Assembly (NCBI GenBank): GCA_018806985.1 | Contig: JADANN010000003.1 | Location: 1 to 64,000, forward strand | Direction of reading: 5' to 3' | DNA: 64,000 bases | From: Angiostrongylus vasorum | Taxonomy: Eukaryota; Nematoda; Chromadorea; Rhabditida; Metastrongylidae | Shown: positions 10,740 through 21,270 of the stretch, in pieces | How the letters are laid out: the number at the start of each line of letters is the position of its first letter | Position numbering within the stretch: the stretch's first letter is position 1 | Notes under the pieces: generated by a model | Told to the model about the DNA's origin: nothing | What the model saw: only the letters and a program-made list of their open reading frames with translations | Database searches by the model: none | Made by a program: the position numbers and the translations under genes

Positions 10740-10945
10740 CAAAAAATTATCATTCGGATAATGTGATCGCTTCACTATGGAAAAACTGCTCAAAGGAAAA
10801 TCTTATTATAACTAGAAACAATGGAGAAATATAGAGACTAAAACGGCGCTCCAGAAATATTTCCTCCTTTGGGACCTTGGAACGTTTAAAGAAGTAGCAA
10901 AGGAAGCAACAGCCCATTGTCTCCAAGACCGTCTTCTTAACCCTT
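10740..10945 (+). repeat. Dispersed repeat R5 upstream of copy B
   Basis: It contains GGCGCTCCAGAAATATTTCC and TTTAAAGAAGTAGCAAAGGA. R5 blocks with the same direction relative to the gene lie upstream of copies A (1-70), C (31500-31690), D (53600-53800) and B' (21800-21995). Further copies without a gene lie at about 34035, 38640, 38870, 39985, 41120 and 41825. Confidence 0.5.
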
Positions 10946-11479
10946 TTCACGACCGCGGCCACTTTTCGCGTGAAGGGCATGTGGGACCATGTGTCAATGA
11001 AGCACAATCGGAACGCGCAATGAAATCAGTATGTGCGGTCCGTGAACCCATGCAACAACATGGCGCTTTTCTCGAGATTCCTCAATTCTTTCATTATCTC
11101 ATAGCACACAGTTTTCTTCAAATTATCGAACGGTTTTTAGATTCTCTCACATTTTTCCATGTCTCTCTAACATCTACTTATCCGCTATGTTCTTTTGCGC
11201 ACGTCCCGCATGTTCACAAACACGTCTTTGGCATGATGAAAAAAAGGAATCTTCTGTTATCATACCGTGATGTTACTAGCTGTTCGTATGGATTTTTTTT
11301 AATAATTAAACTATATCTGCGCGTGTCTTTTTCACTGCCTATCTACCTGTGTACTCGTACGGTTCAGAACGTCTCCACGAGTTCTGTGGAACTCAAGCAA
11401 ATTTTCCACTCATTTCTTTGTCCCGCAAACGTCGCCCACTGTGGTTTGATTTGAGAATGAGTGACGTGTAGGAATCACA

Positions 11480-11900
11480 TACCATGATCAGTTAAACAAA
11501 TGCACCTGCGAGTACAGCTGTTTCATTTCAGTTACGAACACTTCCGCTCAACGCTTAAATAGCAGCCCTAGAGAACGCTTGCATCTTCGTAGAACTCATT
11601 GCACAGCTCTTTTCGTCGTTCTGTCTTCTGGTCTTCTCAACATATGACTGACCCATCTTAGCTTCATAATTGGTGTGTGTTCTCGAGCATGACGATTACG
11701 AGATAGATTCTGAAGATCAGAGCTTTGCATTCCGACTAGATGTTGCGTGTATCGGTTACATTTTGGAAGACATCGTTCAAGCGCTCTTTGAGTACTATGC
11801 TGTATGCTCGACGTCGTTGAAGTATCAGCTCACGTCTCTGCTGCGAAGAAGAGCGTTGAGAACACAAACTAATCAAAATGTGTCTCCTTGATAATTTTAC
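11480..11900 (-). pseudogene. RTE-B 3' fragment in left arm
   Basis: It aligns with 62990-63320 (minus-strand RTE-B C-terminal region) over segments such as GATCAGAGCTTTGCATTCCG and TTGAAGTATCAGCTCACGTC. Reading frames are broken. The counterpart in the right arm is at 20880-21270 (+). Confidence 0.6.
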
Positions 11901-12568
11901 ATCTAATGTTTCCCCTCCACCATCTGAATCGGCTATTTGCAAGTGAAGCTGAGAATCCCTATCCACCAAGCAGTCTTGCTGTAAACTATGTGTTGGACGA
12001 ACCATCGACTGACTCTGAACGTGCTGCGTGGTCAAAATGTAATGTATCAACATGAAAATGTTTGGAAAGAGAAGCAGTTTTGGTTAACCCTTTGCGGTAA
12101 ATAGTTATTACAACACAAAACGTTTAACTCTCTCACAACCGCGGCCATTTTCGGCAGCAGGCCACCGCGTAGCTTTATGTGGGGATCACTATAGCAGTGC
12201 ACTGGAATCAAGATGTATGGTCCAGAACACACACACACTGAAATCAGTGCGCGTGCTGGTAAAAAGTTAAAAGAAAGTGAATCCTTTTCCACTTTAATGA
12301 ACCCACGGTCCGATGAAAAACCTGTAGCAAAGTCTTTACTTCCAATGCCGACTGTGATCAATGTGAGGATTCGAAGAATTTTGTTTAGCATCGTGGAGTT
12401 TTGTCTGATGTAAGGCTTCGCAAGCCTTATAATCAGTAGAAGTCTTGCGCCCATTTTCCGACCAGTGAACGGAAAATGGGAATTCCTTTCTTTAATTGGG
12501 CTGCCAATAAACGTCGCTTCCCAACTTTTTTTGAGGAGTGTCTTTTAAACATGGCTGGTTTAGGAACT

Positions 12569-14968
12569 ATGGTGAAAACTCTGGTACGTTCACTGCTCCT
12601 TCATCTGCTCCTTCATCTGCTCACCATCACTGTAGTTTCGGGATGTTCGGCGATTCCAGGAGAAACAAGTACTAATTAAAAGACTGTTCTTTTATCATGA
12701 ACATCTTTTCAGCAATAAAATTTACATTTACGAACCTTAACCGTATTAGTATCTCTAATGCTTTACCACTTTTTGGAACGGTGGTAAAATAAAAAACAAT
12801 GTTCTAAGGAGAATAGCTTGGTCCACAGCTAAACGGAACCCACTCAGAATTTCTGAAATATACGATACAATATGAGTATTAAAAGTTGTGGTTTCGGACA
12901 CTATTTAATTATTTGCTCAAATAATTAGTTTATTGGTCTAGCAAAGTTTATTAAAGACTGCTTTTATTTGACCATTCGGAAGACTGCGAGACATATCCGT
13001 TCATTATTTACTCAGTCGAAAGCCGTGAAATTCAGCTAGCTCGAGGTCGTTCACCATTACCGGCTTCAGCTTGCCAGTGCCTATGGCTTACTCCACTGCA
13101 GCAAATGTGCCAGCTCAAGCCGTCGGAATTTCTACAAGTGCAGATGGAGCAAGAGCTTCTGTGAGGCGTATTGTAATGCAAGCAGTGAGTTCTCATTTTT
13201 TGAACGCGTTGAAGGACAACTTTAGTTTGTCAGGAATTCGCCGGAATTTCGGCTCTAACGAGATTTCTATGGTCATAGAAATTAAATTTACAAACTTCCA
13301 TATTAAATCCTTCTATCGTGGGAATCTAAAAGAGCTAGTTTTCAAACACCAGGGTGAATAAATGTCTAGGATGCAGGTAGCACAGTGGTAATGACGCCGG
13401 TCATCACGAGCACAATCCCAGTTCGATCCCGTCCTTGGATCACCACGCCTCTCGTCTCCCCGAGATAGCGAAACTGGTAGTGGACTAGTCCGAGGAAAAT
13501 TTACCTTCTGCAGTCCAAGTGAAAACGCTCTAGCCCGGCTATCTCGTGACTGCAGGAGGAATCTACTCAACCAGCATTCAACTGTGTTCGTGATGAATGG
13601 AAAATACCCAAGCAGTAGCTGAAGCCCAGCGTAAAAACTTGGAAGACTTTCGTGGATGATGGACGCGAGGAAACGAATCGAATAGAGTGCGAAAAGTGGT
13701 TGGACCTTCGCAGTAGACGTGATAGACTAAGTAAAAAAAAGTTTTTCCTATTTTTTTTTGAAAATACAAAATCTTTTTGTCAGCAAAAACACTGCTTTCC
13801 AGGTGTTTGACGTTCTTGAACATCAGGGTCGTGCCGCCGGTCTCTCCGAGCCCATAATCCAAATCATTTTGGGTCAGCTCACTGTAAGCATTGCCTACGA
13901 ACCTCTGCAGTGTGGGGCTGTAAAAGTCAACCATCGTAACCCTGCAATACAGATAGGTGGTGGGTTTTCGACATTTAGCGCCCGCTCGGCAGATTAAAGA
14001 GGTTAAGTAAGCAAATACTCAGCGACCGTGAAAGGCGTTGCAATCGTTTAGCATTTCGGCATACCTATTTAGCGATGATTGCAAAGCTGATTTTTATGAC
14101 AAGCGTATACCTTTTAATCGTCTTCTCGTTTTACGTCATTTCTATGAACAATTTGCGTTTTTACCTTTCAAAAAAAAGAGCTGAAACATTGCTATTCATA
14201 GGTCGAATCGTCAAACGCGTGCCTCTTCGAAAGCTTAATTTATGTTTCGAATTCAATTTCATTACTGTCTAATTTTACAGAAATCTCAGAAGTGCTGTTA
14301 GGTCTATGTTAAGGATATTTTTATCAATTGCGCTGAAAAGAACAGAATTTCGGGAAAGTGTAAGACCGCCGAAGAAAACATCCTGACCTTCGTTTTAGTG
14401 ATAAAGAAAACATCGTTCATTAAGAAACACACCGCTGTTCACCACGCTTGAAGTATTTTGGAAAATTGTCTTGAAAAATATTTCACTTCGCTGTGCGTTT
14501 TTAAATGAATACTCATTGTAGAAGCGACTGCACATCGGTTATTTATTTAACGAAAGAAAAGACCAGAAAGAAATTAAACTTCATCGATGTTCGATTTCTG
14601 GTTGGAATTATGCCTTGTAGTAGAGCTATTACTTTCAGCACCAGCGAACAATGCGATGCCGAGATGTATAATCTTTGGCAATACAGTGACAGCGATTTGC
14701 AAAGCAGCTTGTACGCTAAGCACTGGAATGGGTGTTGAGGCTATTCCCGCCACAGCATTGTCGATTAAAGGAACCCTCTCGGTTTGAATCGCTTTATTTT
14801 TTAAAATAATATGTTTCGAAAGAAAATCGTTTTCCACAGACCACAAACGCAATCATGGCGAATTGGTCGACAGAGATGTGGCAAGGCGTGGTGAACAGAG
14901 TGATTCGAACTTTGGCGACAGGGCCGTATGGGTGGCAGTTCTTATCGGCATCTGCAACCGTCTCATGA
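12569..14968 (+). CDS. Small secreted nematode protein family, copy B (5 exons, intact)
   Basis: Exons are 12569-12668, 13036-13184, 13803-13935, 14639-14781 and 14840-14968, with phases 1, 0, 1, 0 and a 217-residue product. The start is the second ATG (the first, in frame, is 12551) because it aligns with ATGGC starts of copies C and D. The leader MVKTLVRSLLLHLLLHLLTI is hydrophobic, and a Cys follows it (VSGC). Conserved blocks are RSFTITGFSLPVPMAYS, VFDVLEHQGRAAGL, LGQLTVSIAYEPLQC, NTVTAIC, TTNAIMANWS and MWQGVVNRVIRTLATGP. The product is predicted to be secreted and its function is unknown to me. It differs from every other copy by a fourth intron of 58 bp, and from B' by a 12-bp repeat that lengthens the leader. 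No stop, frameshift or bad splice site was seen, so this is the best candidate for a functional copy. Confidence 0.8.
13365..13735 (+). mobile_element. tRNA-derived SINE in copy B intron 2
   Basis: The head contains TAGCACAGTGG, fitting the pol III A box (TRGYNNANNNG), and GTTCGATCC, fitting the B box. An anonymous body of about 280 bp and a short A-rich end near 13731 follow. The same insertion sits in intron 2 of B' (19070-19440), so it predates the palindrome. Confidence 0.7.
14782..14839 (+). other. 58-bp intron unique to copy B
   Basis: The insertion begins GTTTGAATCG and ends TTTTCCACAG, and splits GGAACCCTCTCG from ACCACAAACG in the last coding region. In B' (reverse complement of about 18006-18017) the two halves are joined as GGAACTCTCTCGACCACAAA; copies A and D are joined too. 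Removing exactly 58 bp restores the frame, and leaving it in gives a stop after one codon. No target-site duplication is visible. Confidence 0.85.
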
Positions 14969-15033
14969 AACGAGAAACTGATCGAGAACTGTCTATGATG
15001 CACAATCTATTTACGCCGTCACGTTACGAAGCC

Positions 15034-15039
15034 AATAAA
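15034..15039 (+). terminator. Poly(A) signal of copy B
   Basis: AATAAA occurs about 66 bp after the stop at 14966-14968. Confidence 0.6.
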
Positions 15040-15059
15040 TAAGTTAACCATAAAGGTGC

Positions 15060-15650
15060 TCAATGATCAAGGAAACGTAGAACACTCCAGCAAAGTGTAC
15101 CACAGCGAAAAAATTCGTGAAACCCCAGTGAACAGATTGAAAATTCCCAAGGTGCAAAATGAGCGTGAAGAAAAGAGCAAGTTTACAAGTGACTCAATCA
15201 CAGGGACACCCTTGGCCAAAAAGAAATGTAAGAGCCATGCAAGGGTTACAACTGCACCGGACCCAGAATAAGCAATGCAAGCGGATTTATCTCGGAAACA
15301 CGCTAAAAACTCGACCAGAAAATGCTTTCGCTGGGTTAACCAGGGCCTCCTGTATCTGGTGCCAGGAAGTTCACCACGCAGCATCGCGAAGGGTTTTCTT
15401 CCCTCTCTCGAACTTCCCATTCCTCAAAATCCTTCCGCCATCGTTCGTAATTTTTATGACGATGTCAAACAAATCCCATTACATAACTCCCTAGCGACAG
15501 ACCTCTTTCTCATAACTAAAGCTCTCTTCAATTCTAAAAGATTGCCGAATTTTCCACACCCACTCTTGAAGCCGCTCATCAACGACGGGAAAAGTGGCAT
15601 CTGACATGAAATGTTGCTAGAACGAGCGTACAGGAAGAGAAAACGTATGG
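15060..15650. other. Unrecognised sequence present in both palindrome arms
   Basis: Several short frames overlap on both strands, including a 109-codon plus-strand frame and a 117-codon minus-strand frame. None matches a family I recognise. The right-arm equivalent (about 17200-17780) has different stops, which argues against coding. It may be an unidentified part of the adjoining PLE relic. Confidence 0.35.
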
Positions 15651-15654
15651 TATA

Positions 15655-15804
15655 TTCGTCTCCGCAAGTACCACAAGAGACCAGGTAATACATTGGCTAA
15701 ACGGGAAGACCTTTATGTATCCGTATAAAAAAAAACTCCTAGATGGCAAACGAAAAACAAGGCACGGTACGCCACTATGGACGAACAGGCTACAAAAGCA
15801 AAAC
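15655..15804. pseudogene. PLE GIY-YIG relic with an internal inversion, cut at 15804
   Basis: On the minus strand, up to about 15693, the translation reads MYYLVSCGTCGDEY, matching VYLIPCKTCGDEY of the intact PLE. On the plus strand, from 15689, it reads YIG-stop-TGRPLCIRIK, the part that should follow directly. The two halves of the GIY-YIG core are thus joined head to head. The right arm has the same arrangement, so it predates the palindrome. In the left arm the plus-strand part stops at the arm edge. Confidence 0.7.
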
Positions 15805-15959
15805 TCGCTGTTCCTATCCTCTCAGAGAAGTCACATATAAATCTGGAAGAATGCTGACTTCGCTTTTCCTGAAAGCCATCAAACCAACATTTCTTCAAAG
15901 TAGCTTATAAGTCTCAGAAGCCTTACTCTTGACGCATAGACGAGATGAAGAGCTACAAG

Positions 15960-16130
15960 TTATATGCAACATTACGTGTACCTTTAATGATGCTGAGATA
16001 TTTGCAAAACTCCGGACCGCAGGTGTCTACGGTGGGGAACGAACGCGCTATTGTCCTTTCCGAGGGAGCAGCGCGCTCACCACCACACCATGCGGGTCCT
16101 TCGTTTCGCCTGTCTCTCAGCTAGTTCTAT
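15960..16130 (+). mobile_element. Fold-back MITE FB1 in the palindrome spacer, copy 1
   Basis: It carries GAGATATTTGCAAAACTCCG, GGACCGCAGGTGTCTACGG and ACCACCACACCATGCGGGTC. It is the inverted partner of 16325-16447. Confidence 0.65.
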
Positions 16131-16215
16131 TGATCTTTTTGCCATCAGCAATCACCCGTCAGCGGGATTGATCTGGGGAGCCCAAATCGTCAACGAACCC
16201 AGTTAAGCTGAGGCT

Positions 16216-16519
16216 GCAGTTATAATCACAATTTTTAACTTATTATTTACTGGCTATTTTTTTTAACGGCAGTGTATGTATTGCCAAATATAACTGTAAT
16301 GATGCTAAGATATTTGCAAAAGGCGAAACGAAAGGACCCGCATGGTGTGGTGGTGAGCGCGCTACTCCCCGGAAAGGACAATAGCGCGTTCGTTCCCCCA
16401 CCGTAGACACCTGCGGTCCGGAGTTTTGCAAATATCTCAGCATCATTAAAGTTATATTTCGCAATACATACACTGCCGTTAAAAAGAATAGGCAGTAAAT
16501 AATAAGTTAAAAATTACGT
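16216..16519 (+). mobile_element. Fold-back MITE FB1 in the palindrome spacer, copy 2
   Basis: The outer 95 bp are inverted repeats: AATTTTTAACTTATTATTTA at 16223 and its reverse complement near 16517, with GGCAGTGTATGTATTG inside each arm. The inner part holds GACCCGCATGGTGTGGTGG and CCGTAGACACCTGCGGTCC. With copy 1 it makes the centre of the large palindrome itself palindromic. Confidence 0.7.
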
Positions 16520-16539
16520 GTACCATTTGTTTTCCTGTT

Positions 16540-16845
16540 GTTTGCAAAATGACTCGAGCGGGCTCCAGCAATCTACCATTCTTCCCTATCGCGTGCGAGA
16601 AGAGCCTTATCGGTACTACTCGCTTTCTGGACTCCTCGAGCACCAAGGTTTTTCTAGGGGTTTTGTGAAGAACTCTGACCAGATTGTAAGCGTTTTTTCT
16701 GCAGTAGGTACGACATCTCAAGGAATCCGGTCACTAACGGCTCTTGTCCATCGGTTGTCGTTCATACACATTGCATGTCCGGCTCACCTTATCTTCAACA
16801 GTCTGGATTAAAGAGCAGTGTCTGTGCTTCTCGAACACGGACTTA
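16540..16845 (-). pseudogene. RTE-A 3' fragment in the spacer
   Basis: It aligns with 59295-59590 over TGACTCGAGCGGGC, TCGCGTGCGAGAAGAGCC and CGGTCACTAACGGCTCTTG. It encodes on the minus strand the C-terminal end of RTE-A in decayed form. Confidence 0.7.
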
Positions 16846-17200
16846 GGTCGGAGCTTTGGATCGCTTTCCAAAATCGAGTGACGCGGGATACTGGACGAGA
16901 TCAAATGTGACCTCGGGAAATTCCTCCCTGCTATTCATTGTAGGAGTTTTGGCATTTATCCAAAAACCCTCGAGGAGTTTGCGCGTTGGTCTTTTAGGAT
17001 CTCGTGCAAGGATAGCGACTTTTTCTTGTCGAAACCGTCTCCGTTTTGCTTTTGTAGCCTGTTCGTCCATGGTGGCGTACCGTACCTTGTTTTTCGTTTG
17101 CCATCTAGGAGTTTTTTTATACGGATACATAAAGGTCTTCCCGTTTAGCCAATATATTACCTGGTCTATTGTGGTACTTGCGGAGACGAATATAAAATCA
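16846..17200 (-). pseudogene. PLE GIY-YIG relic, continuous across the right-arm edge
   Basis: Minus-strand reading gives KTPRWQTKNK, ATKAKRRRFRQEKVAILA, RKLLEGFWINAKTPTMNS and REEFPEVTFDLVQY. These match the end of the GIY-YIG protein at 47784-48176 (VRVTILAQ, LKTLEAFWINSRNPKMNR, EECLNITRDIGQY). The frame crosses 17043 without a break. The right edge of the spacer is therefore original sequence and the left edge (15804) is a truncation. Confidence 0.75.
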
Positions 17201-17805
17201 CGTCTTCTCTTCCTATACGCTCATTCTAGCAACATTTCATGTCATATGCCACTTTTCCCGTCGTTGATGAGCGGCTTCAAGAGTGGGTGTGGAAAATTCG
17301 GCAATCCTCTAGAATTGAAGAAAGCTTTAGTTATGAGAAAGAGGTCTGTCGCTGGGGAGTTATGTAATGGGATTTGTTTGACATCGTCACAAAAATTACG
17401 AACGATGGCGGAAGGATTCTAAAGAATGGGAAGCTCGAGAGTGGGAAGAAAACCCTTCGCGATGCTGCACAGTAAACTTCCTGGCACCAGATACAAGAAG
17501 CCCTTGTTAACCCAGCGAAATCATTTTCTGGTCGAGTTTTAACGTGTTTCCGAGATAAATCCGCTTGCATTGCTTATTCTAGATCCGGTGCAGTTGTAAC
17601 CCTTGCATAACTCTTACATTTCTTTTTGGCCAAAAGTGTCCTGTAATTGAGTCACTCATAAACTTGCTCTTTTCTTCACGCTCATTTTGCACCCTGGGAA
17701 TTTTCAATCTGTTCACCAGGGTTTCACGAATTTTTTTCGGTGTAGTACACTTTACTGCAGTCTTCTACGTTTCCTTAATCATTGAGCACCTTTATGGTTA
17801 ACTTA

Positions 17806-17811
17806 TTTATT
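17806..17811 (-). terminator. Poly(A) signal of copy B'
   Basis: AATAAA on the minus strand, 66 bp after the stop at 17877-17879, at the same position as in copy B. Confidence 0.55.
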
Positions 17812-17876
17812 GGCTTCGTAACGTGACGGCGTAAATAGATTGTGCATCATAGACAGTTCTCGCTCAGTTTCTCGTT

Positions 17877-20219
17877 TCATGAGACGGTTGCAGATGCCGA
17901 TAAGAACTGCCACCCATACGGCCCTGTCGCCAAAGTTCGAATCACTCTGTTCACCACGCCTTGCCACATCTCTGTCGACCAATTCGCCATGATTGCGTTT
18001 GTGGTCGAGAGAGTTCCTTTAATCGACAATGCTGTGGCGGGAATAGCCTCAACACCCATTCCAGTGCTTAGCGTACAAGCTGCTTTGCAAATCGCTGTCA
18101 CTGTATTGCCAAAGATTATACATCTCGGCATCGCATTGTTCGCCGGTGCTGAAAGTAATAGCTCTACTACAAGGCATAATTCCAACCAGAAATCGAACAT
18201 CGGCGAAGTTTAATTTCTTTCTGGTCATTTCTTTCGTTAAATAAATAACCGATGTGCAGTCGCTTCTACAATGATTATTCATTTAAGAACGCTCAGCGAA
18301 GTGAAATATTTTCAAGACAATTTTCCAAAATACTTCAAGCGTAGTGAACAGCGGTGTGTTTCTTAATGAACGATGTTTTCTTTATCACTAAAACGAAGGT
18401 CAGGATCTTTTCTTCGGCGGTCTTACACTTTCTCGAAATTCTGTTTTTTCAGCGCAATTGATAAAAATATCCTTAACATAAACCTAACAGCACTTCTGAG
18501 ATTTCTGTAAAATTAGACAGTAATGAAATTGAATTCGAAACATAAATTAAGCTTTCGAAGAGGCACGCGTTTGACGATTCGACCTATGAATAGCAATGTT
18601 TCAGCTCTTTTTTTTGAAAGGCAAAAACGCAAATTGTTCATAGAAATAACGTAAAACGAGAAGACGATTAAAGGTATACGCTTGTCATAAAAATCAGCTT
18701 TGCAATCATCGCTAAATAGGTATGCCGAAATGCTAAACGATTGCAACGCCTTTCCCGGTCGTCTGAGTATTTGCTTACTTAACCTCTTTAATCTGCCGAA
18801 CGGGACGCTAAATGTCGAAAACCCACCACGTATCGGTACTGTAGGGTTACGATGGTTGACTTTTACAGCCCCACACTGCAGAGGTTCGTAGGCAATGCTA
18901 ACAGTGAGCTGACCCAAAATGAATTGGATTATGGGATCGGAGAGACCGGCGGCACGAGCCCTGATCTTCAAGAACGTCAAACACCTGGAAAACAGTGTTT
19001 TTGCTGACAAGAAGATTTTGTATTTTCAAAAAAAAATAGAAAAAAAACTTTTTTTTACACCTTCAGTCTTTCACGTCTACTGCGAAGGTCCAAGCACTTT
19101 TCGCACTCTATTCGACTCGTTTCCTTGCGTCCATCATCCACGAAGGTCTTCCAAGTTTTTACGCTGGGCTTCAGCTACTGCTTGGGTATTTTCCATTCAT
19201 CACGAACACATTTGAATGCTAGTTGAGTAGATTCCTCCTGCAGCCACGAGATAGCCGGGCTAGAGAGTTTTCACTTGGACTGCAGAAGGTAAATTTTTCC
19301 TCGGACTAGTCCAGCTACCAGTTTCGCTATCCCGGGAGACGAGAGGCGTGGTGATCCCAAGGACGGGATCGAACTGGGATTGTGCTCGTGATGACCGGCG
19401 ATCATTACCACTGTACTACCTGCATCCTAGACATTTATTCAACCTGGTGTTTGAAAACTAGCTCTTTTAGATTCCCACGATAGAAGGATTTAATATGGAA
19501 GTTTGTAAATTTAATTTCTATGACCCTAGAAATCTCGTTAGAGCCGAAATTCCGGCCAATTAATGACAAACTAAAGTTCTCCTTCAACGCGTTCAAAAAA
19601 TGATAACTCACTGCTTGCATTACAATACGCCTCACAGAAGCTCTTGCTCCATCTGCACTTGTAGAAATTCCGACGGCTTGAGCTGGCACATTTGCTGCAG
19701 TGGAGTAAGCCATAGGCACTGGCAAGCTGAAGCCGGTAATAGTGAACGACCTCGAGCTAGCTGAATTTCACGGCTTTCGACTGAGTAAATAATGAACGGA
19801 TATGTCTCGCAGTCTTCCGAATGGTCAAATAAAAGCAGACTTTAATAAACTTTGCTAGACCAATAAACTAATTATTTGAGCAAATAATTAAATAGTGTCC
19901 GAAACCACAACTTTTAATACTCATATTGTATCGTATATTTCAGAAATTCTGAGTGGGTTCCGTTTAGCTGTGGACCAAGCTATTCTCCTTAGAACATTGT
20001 TTTTTTATTTTACCACCGTTCTAAAAAGTGATAAAGCATTAAGAGATGCTGATACGGTTAAGGTTCGTGAATATAAAATTTTATTGTGAAAAAAAGTGTT
20101 CATGACAAAAGAACAATCTTTTAATTAGTACTTGTTTCTCCTGGAATCACTGCACATCCCGAAACTACGGTGATGGTGAGCAGATGAAGGAGCAGAGAAC
20201 GTAGCGGAGCTTTCACCAT
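17877..20219 (-). pseudogene. Secreted protein family, copy B' (frameshifted parent of copy B)
   Basis: Exons on the minus strand are 20219-20132, 19760-19612, 18984-18851 and 18148-17877. Splice sites match copy B, but the last coding region is uninterrupted (272 bp here; 143+129 in B). Exon 3 is 134 bp instead of 133. It reads AGGGCTCGTGCC where B has AGGGTCGTGCC (near 18958-18962), and this insertion brings a TAG after 28 codons of exon 3. The leader is MVKAPLRSLLLHLLTI, four residues shorter than in B. Other exons keep their frames, so loss looks recent. An assembly or base-call error could also explain a single extra base. Confidence 0.75.
19070..19440 (-). mobile_element. tRNA-derived SINE in copy B' intron 2
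   Basis: Reverse complement of 13365-13735, with the same A and B boxes and the same position in the gene. Confidence 0.7.
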
Positions 20220-20879
20220 AGTTCCTAAACCAGCCATCTTTAAAAGATAATCTTCAATAAAAGTTGGGAAGTTACGTTTATTGTCAGCCCAATTAAAGAA
20301 AGGAATTCCCATTTTCCGTTGACTGGTCGGGAAATGAGCGCAAGATTTCTACTGATTATAAGGCTTGCGAAGCCTTACGGCAAGCAAAATTCCACGATGC
20401 TAAACAAAATTCTTCGAATCCTCACATTGATCACAGTCGGCATTGGAAGTAAAGACTTTGCTACAGGTTTTTCATCGGACCGTGGGTTCATTAAAGTGGA
20501 AAAAGGATTCACTTTCTTTTAACTTTTTACCAGCACGCGCACTGATTTCAGTGTGCATGTGTTTCTGGACCATACATCTTGATTCCAGTGCACATGCTCA
20601 TAGTGATCCCCACATAAAGCTACGCGGTGGCCTGCTGCCGAAAATGGCCGCGGTTGTAAGAGAGTTAAACGTTTTGTGTTGTAATAACTATTTACCGCAA
20701 AGGGTTAACCAAAACTGCTTCTCTTCCAACATTTTCATGTTGATACATTACATTTTGACCACTCAGCACGTTGAGAGTCAATTCTCAGCTTCACTTCCAA
20801 ATAGCCGATTCGGATGGTGGAGGGGAAACATTAGATGTAAAATTATCAAGGAGACACATTTTGATTAGTTTGTGTTCTC

Positions 20880-21270
20880 AACGCTCTTCTTCGCAGCAGA
20901 GACGTGAGCTGATACTTCAACGACGTCGAGCATACAGCATAGTACTCAAAGAGCGCTTGAACGATGTCTTCCAAAATGTAACCGATACACGCAACATCTA
21001 GTCGGAATGAAGATCCGATCTTCAGAATCTATCTCGTAATCGTCATGCTCGAGAACACACACCAATTATGAAGCTAAGATGGGTCAGTCATATGTTGAGA
21101 AGACCAGAAGACAGAACGACGAAAAGAGCTGTGCAATGAGTTCTACGAAGATGCAAGCGTTCTCTAGGGCTGCTATTTAAGCGTTGAGCGGAAGTGTTCG
21201 TAACTGAAATGAAACAGCTGTACTCGCAGGTGCATTTGTTTTAACTGATCATGGTATGTGATTCCTACAC
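20880..21270 (+). pseudogene. RTE-B 3' fragment in right arm
   Basis: Reverse complement of 11480-11900. Translation shows RRAYSIVLKERLNDVFQNV, TDTRNI, resembling the region at 63150-63300 on the minus strand. Confidence 0.55.

Larger units (their letters stand above)
9943..15804 (+). repeat. Large palindrome, left arm (about 5.86 kb)
   Basis: Read on the plus strand, this segment matches the reverse complement of 17043-22788. Matching starts at TCACTATTGATAGTCTAG (9943) and ends at GGCTACAAAAGCAAAAC (15804). By eye the arms differ by scattered substitutions and small indels, plus the 58-bp insertion at 14782-14839 and a 12-bp duplication in exon 1. The arm contains gene copy B, a SINE, R5, R7, an RTE-B fragment and a rearranged PLE piece. 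Both ends are abrupt: a MITE is cut on the outside and a PLE reading stops on the inside. This suggests the arm is a transposed inverted copy of the right side. Confidence 0.9.

Noticed and set aside
10981..11454. 157-codon plus-strand frame in the left arm
   Set aside because: The right-arm equivalent (about 21280-21750) is not open in the same frame, and no family motif or splice context was seen.
13365..13440. Possible tRNA gene
   Set aside because: A and B boxes are present, but the T arm does not pair and the unit continues into a repeated body, so it is a SINE head.
16856..17422. 188-codon plus-strand frame
   Set aside because: It lies antisense to the PLE GIY-YIG relic and across the palindrome edge. 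The sense reading has the family motifs, and this one has none.
18513..19010. 165-codon minus-strand frame through exon 3 of B'
   Set aside because: It enters the exon in a shifted frame because of the extra base and runs on into intron, so it is not a gene product.
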